DNA of 43,855 nt from Alkalicoccus sp. (GCA_007692495.1 REBZ01000120.1:1-43855), one strand, 5' to 3'; shown: positions 28,080 through 37,828, counted from the stretch's first letter. Notes: generated from the letters alone by a model not told the origin. Translations and numbers: made by a program.

Positions 28080-29288
28080 CTAAGAGCAGACCGCCTGTTT
28101 TTTTATCTGGACGCCTGCTTTCAGATTGCCGCTGACTGCATATACACGCAGACCGTCCTTGTAAAACTGTTTTTCCTCTCCCTGCACGAAAACACCTTCT
28201 CTTCCGTGTTCCGTATGAATATCAGAAACTTTTCCCTCCAGCCGCTCCAGGCCGGTCCCTGTAATAAACCAGTAAGGAAACGGTTCCGGCTCTCCGCTCG
28301 TTCTTTCCGGCTCGTCGTCGGAAACCGGAGGCTCTGCCTCCGCGGTATTCGTCCAATGATTAATGACGTCTTCAATTACCGCACTCGCAGTTGGATACTT
28401 ACCGGCACCGGCCCCCTGAAAAAGCAGCGATCCTGCGATACTTCCCTGAACGTTCAGGCCGTTGTTGACTCCTTCCACCCCGTATAGAGCATGATCGGCC
28501 TCTACAAATCGTGGAGCAACGGAAGCCGCTGTGCCTTTCAGAACAGCTGTATGCTTTATCCTTCCGCTGAAGGATGATGCCAGATGAAGATCTCTTACGT
28601 CTATCCCCCGGATACCACGCGGTTTCTCTTCTGACCAGTCGGGATTTTTCCCATGAATCCACTGACTTAGAATGACCGTTTTATACCAGGCGTCCCATCC
28701 ATCAACGTCTTTATCCGGAACCGCCTCGGCGTACCCAAGCTCTTGTGCTTCTTCAAGTGCTGCTTCAAAAGAAGTGCCTTCTTGTCTCATCTTTGTGAGT
28801 ATAAAATTCGACGTCCCATTGACGATTCCTTCTATTCTCTCTATTTTATTTGTTTTCAGCGTATGGCGGATGCTTGTAAGAGCTGGAATACCACCGGCAA
28901 CCGCAGCTTCAAAGTAAAGCCGTGCATTATGAATGGCTGAAATGTATAGAAGTTCCTCCCCGTGCAGAGCGACCAGCTCCTTGTTGGCAGTCACTACAGT
29001 AATTCCTTTTTTCAGTAGTCTGCGGACCACGGGATAAGCTGTTTCGGCATCCGGGGAAACTTCCACCACCGTATCTATATTTTGTTTAAACAGCTCTTCT
29101 ATATCATCTGTAACCTGTGTATCCGGCTCTACGTTCCTGCTCCGCTGGATATCCTTTACGATGACCAGCGGAATGGAAAAAGAACCGGCAAGCCGCTCAA
29201 TTTTTCTCGCTTCTGCTTTCATTACTTCGTACACACCACTTCCAACCGTACCAAATCCTACTAATGCCAGCTTTTTCTGACCACTCAT
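28080..29288 (-). CDS. hom: Homoserine dehydrogenase, short form
   Basis: A 402-residue enzyme that reduces aspartate semialdehyde to homoserine. The NAD(P)-binding ALVGFGTVGSGVYEV opens the protein (about 8-22); VTANKELVALHG and EGIVNGTSNFILTKM are in the substrate region, and DVDGWDAWYKTVIL has the catalytic region of the family. After about residue 310 comes an acidic linker (DDEPERTSGEPEP) and a short C-terminal piece that lacks a clear ACT domain; B. subtilis Hom is about 433 residues with ACT. The leader carries a SAM riboswitch, so this copy is likely to supply homoserine for methionine rather than threonine. GGAGGG precedes the ATG. Confidence 0.92.
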   Translation of the reverse strand: MSGQKKLALVGFGTVGSGVYEVMKAEARKIERLAGSFSIPLVIVKDIQRSRNVEPDTQVTDDIEELFKQNIDTVVEVSPDAETAYPVVRRLLKKGITVVTANKELVALHGEELLYISAIHNARLYFEAAVAGGIPALTSIRHTLKTNKIERIEGIVNGTSNFILTKMRQEGTSFEAALEEAQELGYAEAVPDKDVDGWDAWYKTVILSQWIHGKNPDWSEEKPRGIRGIDVRDLHLASSFSGRIKHTAVLKGTAASVAPRFVEADHALYGVEGVNNGLNVQGSIAGSLLFQGAGAGKYPTASAVIEDVINHWTNTAEAEPPVSDDEPERTSGEPEPFPYWFITGTGLERLEGKVSDIHTEHGREGVFVQGEEKQFYKDGLRVYAVSGNLKAGVQIKKQAVCS

Positions 29289-29420
29289 ATATGATACCCT
29301 CCTTTTTCCTATGCCCGGCCGGTCTCTTCCGGCGCGTATTGTTATTTAAACAATTTTCTTTCGCATTTATAAGTCTGCTTCTTACGTGCCCCGGCTTCTG
29401 CAGAGAATACAATTCAAAAC

Positions 29421-29452
29421 AAAAATCCCCCTATCTGAAAAAGATAGAGAGA
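29421..29452 (-). terminator. Attenuator terminator of the hom SAM riboswitch
   Basis: TCTCTCTATCT and AGATAGGGGGA pair over 11 positions (with G-U pairs), and TTTTTG follows on the minus strand. It separates the aptamer from hom. Confidence 0.85.
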
Positions 29453-29454
29453 CT

Positions 29455-29592
29455 AAGAATAATAAAATATCCCGCTCTCTCATCTTTCAGAACACATTTG
29501 TATTCTGCAGGATTTGGCACCTTCCAGGAATTCACCTGATGGTTGCCGCGGGTTCTTCGGGCCAGTCCCTCCGCCGCTCTGGATAAGAGAAT
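29455..29592 (-). promoter_or_regulatory. SAM-I riboswitch (S box) of hom
   Basis: On the minus strand CTCTTATCCAGAGCGGCGGAGG, GACTGGCCCGAAGAACCCGC, GGCAACCATCAGG and AGGTGCCAAATCC occur in S box order. P1 closes with GATGAGAG pairing to CTCTTATC. A terminator follows. SAM binding would stop transcription of homoserine dehydrogenase. Confidence 0.94.
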
Positions 29593-29755
29593 TATATTAT
29601 TGATGCAGAGCCTATGCCTCTGCCGGTTTAAACTTTGTTAATAAATATGAGTTGTTAGAATGTTAACACTCTGCATGCGCAGTGGTCAATCACTTTTTCA
29701 CAGCACCGTACAAAAGATGCGTGTTATTGTTTATGTTTACAGACCTGAAAATACA

Positions 29756-29799
29756 GAAAAAGCAGAAACGCCCCTGATGTACCGGGATTCGCTTCTGCT
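29756..29799 (-). terminator. Terminator of ilvD
   Basis: GCAGAAGCG and CGTTTCTGC form the base of a long hairpin with an inner CCC/GGG pairing, and TTTTTCTGT follows on the minus strand. It lies about 90 bases past the ilvD stop. Confidence 0.82.
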
Positions 29800-29889
29800 C
29801 TGCTCTTGATCGTTGAATGCATTTCCGCCACAGACTTTGGAACTTAATCCTGATCTGCACCAGGATGACCGGTGGAGCTTCCCCCTTTA

Positions 29890-31584
29890 TTAGTCGAGGT
29901 CGGCATCGGTTACCGCACCTTTGGCCGACGAGGAAACAAGGCGGGCGTATTTCGCAAGAATGCCTCTCTTATACCTCGGCTCCGGAGCCGTCCATGCTGC
30001 TTTCCGACGATTCAACTCTTCTTCGTCCACATGCATGTTAATTTCCTGGGTGTCACTGTCGATAGTAACTTTGTCCCCTGTTTGAAGCAGGCCTACCGGG
30101 CCGCCCATTGCTGCTTCCGGGGAAATATGACCAATCACAAAACCATGGGAACCACCGGAAAAACGTCCGTCCGTCATGAGAGCGACTTTTCCGTTGAGTC
30201 CACGGCCTACAATCATTGCCGTGATTGAAAGCATTTCCGGCATACCAGGCCCGCCTTTTGGACCAACATTTCGGATAACGAGAACATCCCCCTCGACAAT
30301 TTCTCCACCCTCAATCGCAGAAGTGGCATCGGCCTCGCTGTCGTACACTTTCGCGTTCCCTTCAAAACGGCTGATTTTCTGTCCGGACATTTTGGCAACG
30401 GCGCCTTCCGGTGCCAGATTGCCTTTCAGTACAACGAGAGGACCGGTTTTTTTGAACGGCTGATCAAACGGGAGAATAACTTTCTGTCCTTCTTTTAAAT
30501 CCGGTACTTCCTCAAGGTTCTCCGCCATCGTTTTTCCGGTAACTGTGAGGCAGTCGCCGTGAAGAAGCCCTTCTTTCAGAAGTACTTTCATTACAGCGGG
30601 AACGCCTCCCACTTCATAAAGGTCCTGCATGACGTATTTACCGCTCGGCTTCAGATCAGCAATGTGAGGAACCTGTTTCCGGATACGCTCAAAATCATCA
30701 AAGTCCAGTGCCACACCTGCAGAGTGAGCCATCGCCGTCAAATGAAGAAAAGCGTTTGTAGAACCGCCGAGTGCCATTACAACTGTAATCGCATTTTCAA
30801 ATGCTTTCTTCGTCATAATATCGCGCGGGTAAATATCTTTTTTAAGAAGATCAATGACGAGCTCTCCGGCCTGACGGCACTCTTCTTCCTTGTAGTCGTT
30901 TACGGCAGGAGTCGAGGAAGAGCCGGGAATGCTCATACCGAGAGCTTCTACGGCAGAAGCCATCGTGTTGGCTGTATACATGCCTCCGCATGCACCGGCA
31001 CCGGGACAGGCACTGCATTCTACTTTATGCAGCTGCTCGTCATCGATCAGCCCTTCCTGATACTGGCCGACCGCCTCAAAAGAAGAAACAATATCGATAT
31101 CTTCCCCATTAAGTTTACCCGGAGCAATCGTTCCGCCGTATACATACACCGCCGGCAGATTTAAACGTCCCATCGCCATAACACAGGCAGGAGTTGTTTT
31201 ATCACAGCCCCCGATAGCAACGACACCGTCCAGCCTCTCCGCTCCTACGACCGTTTCGATAGAATCGGCGATCACTTCCCGGCTCGGCAGGGAGTAGTTC
31301 ATTCCTTCATGCCCCATTGCGATACCGTCGGCCACGGTTATAGTGTTAAAGATCATCGGTGCTCCGCCGCCGGCTGATGCACCGGTTTTTGCTTTTCGGG
31401 CCAGGTTATCTATATGTACGTTGCATGGAGTTACTTCACTCCACGTACTGGCTACCCCGATCATCGGTTTTTTAAAGTCTTCATCTCCAAACCCGACCGC
31501 GCGGAGCATGGAGCGGTTGGGCACTCTGTTTGCCCCTTCACTGATTACTTTACTGCGGATCCGCAGATCTTTTTCTTCACTCAT
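29890..31584 (-). CDS. ilvD: Dihydroxy-acid dehydratase
   Basis: A 564-residue Fe-S enzyme that makes the 2-keto acid precursors of valine, isoleucine and leucine. Cluster-ligand motifs are [16 protein letters not shown] (about 122-137) and [28 protein letters not shown] (about 194-220). The C-terminal [21 protein letters not shown] carries the catalytic serine region. It stands alone here, unlike in B. subtilis operons with other ilv genes. Its need for an Fe-S cluster ties it to the suf operon in the same window. The promoter region is shared divergently with the M20 peptidase; a CodY-like sequence near 31670 is only a weak match. Confidence 0.96.
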   Translation of the reverse strand: MSEEKDLRIRSKVISEGANRVPNRSMLRAVGFGDEDFKKPMIGVASTWSEVTPCNVHIDNLARKAKTGASAGGGAPMIFNTITVADGIAMGHEGMNYSLPSREVIADSIETVVGAERLDGVVAIGGCDKTTPACVMAMGRLNLPAVYVYGGTIAPGKLNGEDIDIVSSFEAVGQYQEGLIDDEQLHKVECSACPGAGACGGMYTANTMASAVEALGMSIPGSSSTPAVNDYKEEECRQAGELVIDLLKKDIYPRDIMTKKAFENAITVVMALGGSTNAFLHLTAMAHSAGVALDFDDFERIRKQVPHIADLKPSGKYVMQDLYEVGGVPAVMKVLLKEGLLHGDCLTVTGKTMAENLEEVPDLKEGQKVILPFDQPFKKTGPLVVLKGNLAPEGAVAKMSGQKISRFEGNAKVYDSEADATSAIEGGEIVEGDVLVIRNVGPKGGPGMPEMLSITAMIVGRGLNGKVALMTDGRFSGGSHGFVIGHISPEAAMGGPVGLLQTGDKVTIDSDTQEINMHVDEEELNRRKAAWTAPEPRYKRGILAKYARLVSSSAKGAVTDADLD

Positions 31585-31786
31585 CTTCTCGTCATCCTTT
31601 CCTGCTTTCGATCAAATACTTGCTTGAACTATAACCTTTATCTTAACTACTTTTACACACTGATGCAATGAGTTTTCAGAATTCACTTCGTATTCAGACA
31701 GGATGTGTTCGTATTTGCACCGGGCCTGCCGGAAAGGTAAACTTAGGAACAGATGATTATTTTGACAGACGAAGGAGTGAAGTTTC

Positions 31787-33154
31787 ATGAGTGACGCAGT
31801 TAAACAGTATTTAATGGAGCATGAAGAAAGACTGCTGAAAAAACTGGCAGACTTTTTGGCGATTGAAAGCATCAGCACCGACCCCTCCAAAAAAAACAGT
31901 ATGGATGACGCAGTAGTTTTTTTAATGGAGTACCTGAAAGAAATCGGTTTTGAACTTGTCGAGCGCAGGGAAACCGGCGGTCACCCTCTTGTGTACGCAG
32001 AATATATGCAGGCAGAGGGAGCCCCGACTGCACTTTTTTACGGTCATTATGATGTGCAGCCGGCCGATCCGTATGAATTATGGGAAACACCTCCGTTTTC
32101 TCCAGCCGTCCGCGATGGCAGATTGTTTGCCCGCGGGGCCAGTGATGATAAAGGACAGGTATTCATGCACCTCGCCGTATTTGAAGCGATGATGCAGACA
32201 GAAGGGCGCCTGCCAGTGAATGTAAAAGTAATTATCGAAGGGGAAGAGGAAATTGGCAGTGAAAATCTGTACAGCTTTTTGGAGGATAATCAGGAAATGC
32301 TGAAAGCAGATTTTTCCCTGATTTCCGACTCCGGAATGGTGGATAAAGGAATCCCGACCATTCTTTACGGGCTGAAAGGATTTACCGGCCTCGAAGTGAC
32401 AGTGAAGGGACCGGACCGTGATCTTCATTCCGGCCTCTACGGCGGAGCGATTAAAAACCCGGCAATGGCACTCGCCCAGCTGCTCGCCTCGATGAAAAAT
32501 ACCGAGGAAACCGTTACGGTTCCCGGTTTTTATGACGGGGTGGAAACTCTTACCAATGAAGAACGAAAGCTTATGAACGAGGCTCCGGGAGAAGATTACC
32601 CTGTTTCCACCGGTGTCCCTGAAACAGCTTCTGAAAAAGGCTATACCGCAAAAGAACATACGATGGCAAGGCCTACCCTCGAAGTCAACGGCCTTTTCAG
32701 CGGATACCAAGGGGAAGGAACAAAAACGATTATTCCTTCCGAAGCCACGGCCAAACTGACGTGCCGCCTCGTTCCCGGTCAGGAACCGAAGCAGGTGCAG
32801 GACTCACTGGTGGACTTTATTGAAAAAAACCTGCCTGCCGGAGTGACCGCCGAGGTTAAGCGGGAAGCACTCGCTGCCCGTGCGTATAAAGTAGATCCAA
32901 ATCATCCGCTTCTTCTGAAGGCAGCGGAGAGCTATACCGGAGCGTTTGACAGAGAAACAGTGTTTGTCCGGCTCGGAGGATCCATTCCCGTAGTAGAGAC
33001 GATCGACAGTTTGTTTCAAATACCTGTTGTCCTTCTCGGCTTCGGGACTCCGGAAGATAACCTCCATTCCCCGAACGAAAGTTTTCCACTGGAGCATTTC
33101 GGTAAAGGAATGGACGTATTAACCCGTTTCTATTACAGTGCCGGAGAAAAATAG
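31787..33154 (+). CDS. M20-family metallopeptidase (dipeptidase)
   Basis: A 455-residue cytoplasmic enzyme of the M20 zinc peptidase family, CNDP-like dipeptidase branch. Metal ligands sit in FYGHYDVQPADP (His about 85), GASDDKGQ (Asp about 117), EGEEEIGSEN (Glu about 150) and SDSG. A dimerisation domain lies between about 200 and 390. The strong GAAGGAG is well spaced from the ATG at 31787. It likely recycles peptides; the substrate cannot be fixed from sequence. It is divergent from ilvD and monocistronic with a strong terminator. Confidence 0.93.
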   Translation: MSDAVKQYLMEHEERLLKKLADFLAIESISTDPSKKNSMDDAVVFLMEYLKEIGFELVERRETGGHPLVYAEYMQAEGAPTALFYGHYDVQPADPYELWETPPFSPAVRDGRLFARGASDDKGQVFMHLAVFEAMMQTEGRLPVNVKVIIEGEEEIGSENLYSFLEDNQEMLKADFSLISDSGMVDKGIPTILYGLKGFTGLEVTVKGPDRDLHSGLYGGAIKNPAMALAQLLASMKNTEETVTVPGFYDGVETLTNEERKLMNEAPGEDYPVSTGVPETASEKGYTAKEHTMARPTLEVNGLFSGYQGEGTKTIIPSEATAKLTCRLVPGQEPKQVQDSLVDFIEKNLPAGVTAEVKREALAARAYKVDPNHPLLLKAAESYTGAFDRETVFVRLGGSIPVVETIDSLFQIPVVLLGFGTPEDNLHSPNESFPLEHFGKGMDVLTRFYYSAGEK

Positions 33155-33179
33155 AGCAAGCAGCTTTTCCCACTTTTCA

Positions 33180-33216
33180 GGAGCCGGCCCGTGTATTTAT
33201 GGGCCGGCTCCTTTTG
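33180..33216 (+). terminator. Terminator of the M20 peptidase gene
   Basis: GGAGCCGGCCC and GGGCCGGCTCC form a perfect 11-bp stem followed by TTTTG on the plus strand. Confidence 0.93.
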
Positions 33217-33385
33217 TTCACCGCTGTGGCAGATCTTATCCTTGATGAAATGTACCCCGCCGTGTATATTGGTCAGAGCTGATTTTATTTTGAAAGCTCA
33301 TTCAGCGTTCATCTGCCGGTTGGAAGCAGTATGTTTCCCTGCAGCAGAAAGTACTTATCCAGCTTGTTTGAAAGGAGGGTTTTCG

Positions 33386-34060
33386 ATGAATCATGCCTGG
33401 ATGGTCGGTCCGGTGCTTGTTCAGCTGAACATGATCTTTGCTGTAGCAGCATTTGCTGCTGCTTTCGTTCTTCTGCGTTATTTTTCTCCTTTGAGGGAAG
33501 ATCTTCCTGTGAGGGACGGGGTACAGAATGCTTTCCTCTGGGGATTGGCTGCTTTAATTTTCAGTACAGCTTTCTTTCAGATACCGCTTCTTTTTCGTGA
33601 TCCGCTGGTCGTTCTCAGCTACCCCTCCGGCAGCAGAGAAGCAGCTGTATCTGTAATCGTGGTGCTGACTGCTGTGCTCTATGACATGCGGAAAAAAGGC
33701 ACGAGTGCAGCTTCACTTACGTGCGGAATTGCATTTGTGCTGTTTTCGGCAGATATTGTTTATACGTTTTTTACGCAGCCGGCCGGCATGGATATATCAT
33801 GGCTTCCGGTGCAGCATCCTGCTGCTTTATATTCTATGGGTGTTTCTTTTATCGGGCTCGTTATGCTTTTCCGGATCAAGCAGAGTCGGTGGGGCTGTTA
33901 TATTCTTGCCGGATGGATGCTGAGTCAGTTTTTAATCAGCCTGGCGGAAAGACTCCCCCATTTTTTTCTCGTTACTGTACAGCCTGGATTTTATTTTTTT
34001 GCGGGAATTTGTGTATTGGGCTTCGGAACCATTATGAATCGAATACAGAAGCAGGCTTAA
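33386..34060 (+). CDS. Integral membrane protein of unknown function
   Basis: A 224-residue protein with about seven hydrophobic segments (roughly 7-30, 47-68, 82-100, 108-127, 147-165, 172-190, 197-217). The frame is open from 33191, but the ATG at 33386 has a strong AAAGGAGGG and gives a natural membrane start. The short motif VQHPAALYSMG between segments resembles the HPxxLY block of prolipoprotein diacylglyceryl transferase (Lgt). However, the protein is shorter and the other Lgt signatures are not evident, so it is at most a distant relative. There is no obvious functional partner next to it. Confidence 0.78.
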   Translation: MNHAWMVGPVLVQLNMIFAVAAFAAAFVLLRYFSPLREDLPVRDGVQNAFLWGLAALIFSTAFFQIPLLFRDPLVVLSYPSGSREAAVSVIVVLTAVLYDMRKKGTSAASLTCGIAFVLFSADIVYTFFTQPAGMDISWLPVQHPAALYSMGVSFIGLVMLFRIKQSRWGCYILAGWMLSQFLISLAERLPHFFLVTVQPGFYFFAGICVLGFGTIMNRIQKQA

Positions 34061-34118
34061 TTTCCGGTTACTGCTTTCTTCTTTGCCATTCCTGGACGCT
34101 GCAGTCAGGTAAACACCG

Positions 34119-34160
34119 TGTGTTCCATGAATAATCCCTGCGGCCCCTTCATGGAACACA
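34119..34160. repeat. Perfect inverted repeat between the membrane protein and pncB
   Basis: TGTGTTCCATGAA and TTCATGGAACACA form perfect 13-base arms around a 16-base loop. There is no T run on either side, so a standard terminator is not clear. It lies between convergent genes, which could make it a factor-dependent or bidirectional stop, or a protein-binding site. Confidence 0.6.
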
Positions 34161-34281
34161 GCGGGGAGACAAGATTCCACCGGACGCAGAAGGTAATGTT
34201 CCTTCCATATAAAAGACTTAATCAACACACTCTGCTTCTAATAAGCACCACGAACATTAACAACTACTTATGAATACTGGT

Positions 34282-35742
34282 TCAGGGGCTCTGCATAAAG
34301 TAATGGCTGCGTGTTTCTTCGATCATTTTATTTTTAAGCCGCCACAGATCCACAGACAGATCGACATAATACACCTGGGGATTAGTTTTTCTTTTATGCT
34401 CTTCCCAGAACCGGTTTAACGCTTCTTCCCTGTAGTTTCTTATTTCTTTTACGGCCGGGTGGACAATAATCTTTTTTCCCTTTTCTATAACTTTTTCCTG
34501 CAGTTCCACCGCTTCGTAATCTTCCACTGTTTTTTGTTTCCATGTGTTAACCGGATCAAACAGCAGCAGGTTTCTGCCCTGATGCGGAACTTGCTCATCA
34601 GCTAGAGCGATATAATCTCCTTCAACTCTCCCTGTTCTGCTGTTAAGAATTCGATAAGGCTTTTTTCTTCCGGGAGTAATTATTTTTTCTATGTTATCCG
34701 ACAGCTTTATTCTTGGGCTTCTTTTTCCTTCTTCTTCTACTTCAACAAGTTTGTACACTCCGCCTAATGAAGGCTGGTCAAACGCTGTCATCAGTTTCGT
34801 TCCCACAGCGTACATATCTATCAGCGCCCCCTGACTTTCCAATTCGGAGATAATATATTCATCCAAATCCCCGGAAGCCGCTATCTTAATATCCGGAAAT
34901 CCGCTGTCATCGAGTATTTTTCGTGCTTCTTTGGATAAATACGCCATATCCCCGCTGTCCAGCCTTATACCATCCACCGTCTTCCCTTGCTCTTTCAGTT
35001 TTTCAGCGGTTTTTAAAGCATTCGGCACACCGCTTTTTAACGTATTATATGTGTCAACAAGTAGTACAACATTCCCCTCATTTTCCTCGGCATAGGACAT
35101 AAATGCCTCTTCTTCTGTTTTAAAGCTCTGAACAAACGCATGAGACATCGTACCGACCACCGGAAGATGAAACATTTTACCCGCTTTCACCAGCGATGTA
35201 CCGTCTATTCCTCCGATCGCAGCAGCTCTCGCTCCATAAAGAGAAGCGCCGGGTCCATGGCCCCGCCTTGCTCCAAAATCTACTGTCTTCTTTTCGCCGG
35301 TTATCTGCTTAATCCGGGAGGCTTTCGTTGCGATAAGCGTCTGATGATTGAAAATATTTAAAAGTGCCGTTTCAATCAGCAGAGCCTCTATAATTCTGGA
35401 TTCCACTGTTAGTACCGGTTCATTCGGAAAGATAATCTCTCCTTCTCTCATTGAATATACATCCCCGGTAAAACGAAAATCTTTTAAGACATCTATAAAT
35501 TTATCCTTAAAACCGAGTGACTGAACATATGCTAAGTCTTCCTCTGTAAAAACAAGTCCCGTTAAATAGTCCATGATCTGCTCGAGTCCGGCAAACACGG
35601 CATAGCCATGGCCGAATGGCAGGCTTCGAAAAAACATATCAAATACTACCTTCTGATTCTGAAGATCTTTTTGGACGTAGGTCTGCATCATTGTCAGCTG
35701 ATAAAGGTCTGTATGAAGAGCCATATCTCTGTAAAAATTCAT
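34282..35742 (-). CDS. pncB: Nicotinate phosphoribosyltransferase
   Basis: A 486-residue enzyme of the NAD salvage pathway that joins nicotinate and PRPP to form nicotinate mononucleotide. Family motifs are ALHTDLYQLTMMQTY (about 8-22), DFGARRGHGPGASLYGARAAAIGG, SHAFVQSF, VDTYNTLKSGVPNA and GIRLDSGDMAYLSKEARK. The frame is open to 35802, but AAGGAG directly precedes the ATG at 35742, and the length then fits B. subtilis PncB. The stop is TGA. Confidence 0.95.
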   Translation of the reverse strand: MNFYRDMALHTDLYQLTMMQTYVQKDLQNQKVVFDMFFRSLPFGHGYAVFAGLEQIMDYLTGLVFTEEDLAYVQSLGFKDKFIDVLKDFRFTGDVYSMREGEIIFPNEPVLTVESRIIEALLIETALLNIFNHQTLIATKASRIKQITGEKKTVDFGARRGHGPGASLYGARAAAIGGIDGTSLVKAGKMFHLPVVGTMSHAFVQSFKTEEEAFMSYAEENEGNVVLLVDTYNTLKSGVPNALKTAEKLKEQGKTVDGIRLDSGDMAYLSKEARKILDDSGFPDIKIAASGDLDEYIISELESQGALIDMYAVGTKLMTAFDQPSLGGVYKLVEVEEEGKRSPRIKLSDNIEKIITPGRKKPYRILNSRTGRVEGDYIALADEQVPHQGRNLLLFDPVNTWKQKTVEDYEAVELQEKVIEKGKKIIVHPAVKEIRNYREEALNRFWEEHKRKTNPQVYYVDLSVDLWRLKNKMIEETRSHYFMQSP

Positions 35743-36209
35743 TTCTACCGCTCCTTCCCATGTATTTGCAGCTGATTCAAACCATTTTTTCCAGCGATAC
35801 ATAGTTTCTGAATTAATTCATACCAGTATACTACATAAATTTGGTTTTAATGATTTATTTTGGATATATATATTTACAGGAATAAATTTCATAATACAAA
35901 CTGTAATTAGAACACGCGAATAATGGATAGCCTGATGCAGGCGGACTTACCCTGAGAGCCTGTCTTCCACCCGTTTGTACATCCGATCATTATAATGCAA
36001 TTTATTCTGAATAGTCGTTTAGTAGTTTTATAAAGAATAATGAAATTGGTTCAGATAAAAAACTTTCATAACATATAAAGTCCCTCTCTGGACAGCGGTA
36101 TGATGGCAGCCCCTTCCATTGATTGTTCCTCTGAGTCTGATATACTACTCTGCAGGACGTCCCTCCAATAAACATATGGTTTTAACAACAGGAAAAGAGG
36201 AGATATTTG
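35743..36209. other. Intergenic region between pncB and glpQ (divergent genes)
   Basis: The stretch is AT-rich and holds the promoters of both divergent genes. A CCTGAGAGCCTG sequence near 35950 superficially recalls part of a TPP aptamer but lacks the rest. No gene or RNA is supported. Confidence 0.55.
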
Positions 36210-37238
36210 ATGAAAAAGTATTACTTAACCGCTGCAGCAGCTATTTTTCTTACAGGTTGCGGAGCTGAAAATCAATCAGACGTAAATGAAAACCAGAACA
36301 ACAACATGTCAGAAGAAGAACCTGAAAACAACGAAGCAGACAATGCACAGGAAGAAAATGATGAAGAGGCTGAAGTGAACGACGACTCTTCAGAAAAAGA
36401 AGAGAGTCAGGCAGCTGTCATTGCCCACCGAGGCGCAAGCGGCCACGCTCCTGAACAGACAATGCCGGCACTTGAAAAAGCCATTGAAATGGACGCTGAC
36501 TGGATTGAACTCGACATTCAGATGACGTCTGACGGTGAACTCGTCGCTTTTCATGATGATGAAATCGACCGTACGACAGACGGAGAAGGTGAAATCGGTG
36601 ATCATACGCTGGAAGAGCTGAAGGAGCTTGATGCCGGTTCCTGGTTTAACGAAGAATATCCGGATCAGGCTGATGAAAGCTTTGAAGGAGTAGAAATTCT
36701 GACGCTCGAAGAGATATTTGAGGAATTCGGGGACTCCGAAAATTATTATATCGAAACAAAATCCACTTATCTGAATGAGGATATGGAAGAACCGATGGTG
36801 GAACTGATCGAAGAATACGGTTTTGATGAAACAGGAAACGTCATCATTCAGTCGTTCCACCAGGACAGTCTCGAAGAAATAAAAGATTTGAATGACTCTA
36901 TTCCACTCGTGCAGCTTCTCTGGTGGGAAGTGGATGAAGAAACCGGTGAAATGGAAGAGTGGCTCGACATTACGCCTGCTCCTGAGGATATGACTGAAGA
37001 AGACTTTGCTGAGATTGCTGAGTACGCTGTCGGCCTGGGTCTTCATCTCGAATATTATGACGGTACTGAAGTCATTGATGAGTCATTCGTACAGACCGCC
37101 CGAGACGAAGGCTTTGAGGTTCACGTTTATACAATCAATGAAGAAGAAGACATGGATCGTCTGCTCGACTGGGGCGCCACCGGCCTTTTTACCGACTACC
37201 CTGACCGCATGCAGAACGTGCTTGAAGAAAGAGAATAA
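36210..37238 (+). CDS. glpQ: Glycerophosphodiester phosphodiesterase, lipoprotein
   Basis: A 342-residue surface-anchored enzyme that releases glycerol-3-phosphate from glycerophosphodiesters. The signal peptide ends in the lipobox LTGC (Cys17). A strikingly acidic linker of E, D and N follows (about 18-70). The GDPD domain then begins with VIAHRGASGHAPEQT, with catalytic His and the metal-binding ELDIQMTSDGELVAFHDDEIDRTT. HVYTINEEEDMDRLLDWGATGLFTDYPD closes the TIM barrel. The whole protein is very acidic, as is typical for exported proteins of salt- or alkali-tolerant bacteria. RBS AGAGGAG precedes the ATG. Confidence 0.94.
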   Translation: MKKYYLTAAAAIFLTGCGAENQSDVNENQNNNMSEEEPENNEADNAQEENDEEAEVNDDSSEKEESQAAVIAHRGASGHAPEQTMPALEKAIEMDADWIELDIQMTSDGELVAFHDDEIDRTTDGEGEIGDHTLEELKELDAGSWFNEEYPDQADESFEGVEILTLEEIFEEFGDSENYYIETKSTYLNEDMEEPMVELIEEYGFDETGNVIIQSFHQDSLEEIKDLNDSIPLVQLLWWEVDEETGEMEEWLDITPAPEDMTEEDFAEIAEYAVGLGLHLEYYDGTEVIDESFVQTARDEGFEVHVYTINEEEDMDRLLDWGATGLFTDYPDRMQNVLEERE

Positions 37239-37242
37239 TAAA

Positions 37243-37290
37243 AAAAGACTGCAGATTCCCCTTATTAAGAGGGCTTGTCTGCAGTCTTTT
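37243..37290 (+). terminator. Terminator of glpQ
   Basis: AAAAGACTGCAGA and TCTGCAGTCTTTT pair over 13 positions, with the T run on the plus strand. It lies five bases past the stop codon. Confidence 0.9.
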
Positions 37291-37350
37291 GTCTTCGCTT
37301 GCAGCGAAGTTTCCTGTAATATTGACGTTTCACCAAGGTTAAAATATAAA

Positions 37351-37642
37351 GCTCCCTTAAAAATAAAGAGGAACATTCGCTTTAGTTTCCATGGAGAGGC
37401 TTTCCGGGCGGGCCGGCCTCAGCTAATTCTGCCCTCCTTTTCTCGGTCAGAATGGATCTTCGGCTCGGCCTGGATCGCTCCGGAGTCCCTCCATGTCTCC
37501 TTCCGCTTTCGGTAAAAAGACAGCGTCCTTTGCAGGAAGAAGCAGGGGATGTAAAAACCGACGATATAGAAGGCTGGTTTCACTCACCATGGTGCAGCTA
37601 TTTTGCATGAGTGGCTCTGTTAATGTTTACTATTAATTATTA
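37351..37642 (+). repeat. Family A interspersed repeat, copy 3
   Basis: It starts GCTCCCTTAAAAATAAAG and contains TTTCCATGGAGAGGCTTTCC, GGGCGGGCCGGCCTCAGC, GGATCGCTCCGGAGTCCCTC and CACCATGGTGCAGC. It ends TTTTGCATGAGTGGCTCTGTTAATG. Arms CATGGAG and CTCCATG bracket a long hairpin. It is closest to the copy at 43456. Confidence 0.8.
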
Positions 37643-37645
37643 AAT

Positions 37646-37735
37646 TGCGCCTGCCGCGGAGAAAACTTTCAGCTATCCTATCCCAGCCACCTGGAGGGGC
37701 TTTCAGCTTTCTTTTCCGCAGGCGTCTTGAAAAAT
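37646..37735 (-). repeat. Family B GC-rich hairpin repeat, inverted copy
   Basis: On the minus strand it reads GACGCCTGCGGAAAAGAAAGC and ends TTTTCTCCGCGGCAGGCGC, the same blocks as the unit at 31-131. Confidence 0.65.
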
Positions 37736-37828
37736 CATCTTGGCGCTCGTTTTATCAGAAAACTTCGGTCAAAGAAACAGATATTTTTTCACTGTAAAAA
37801 ATAGAAAAACGAAGCGAAAACCGGCGGA

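Larger units (their letters stand above)
29289..29755. other. Leader region of hom
   Basis: This stretch contains the SAM riboswitch and its attenuator. No gene is supported between it and the ilvD terminator. Confidence 0.7.

Noticed and set aside
31664-31684. CodY box upstream of ilvD (AGTTTTCAGAATTCA)
   Set aside because: It matches only about ten of fifteen consensus positions, which is too weak to call without further evidence.
35940-35970. TPP riboswitch suggested by CCTGAGAGCCTG
   Set aside because: The second conserved block of the TPP aptamer and its pairing stems are missing.
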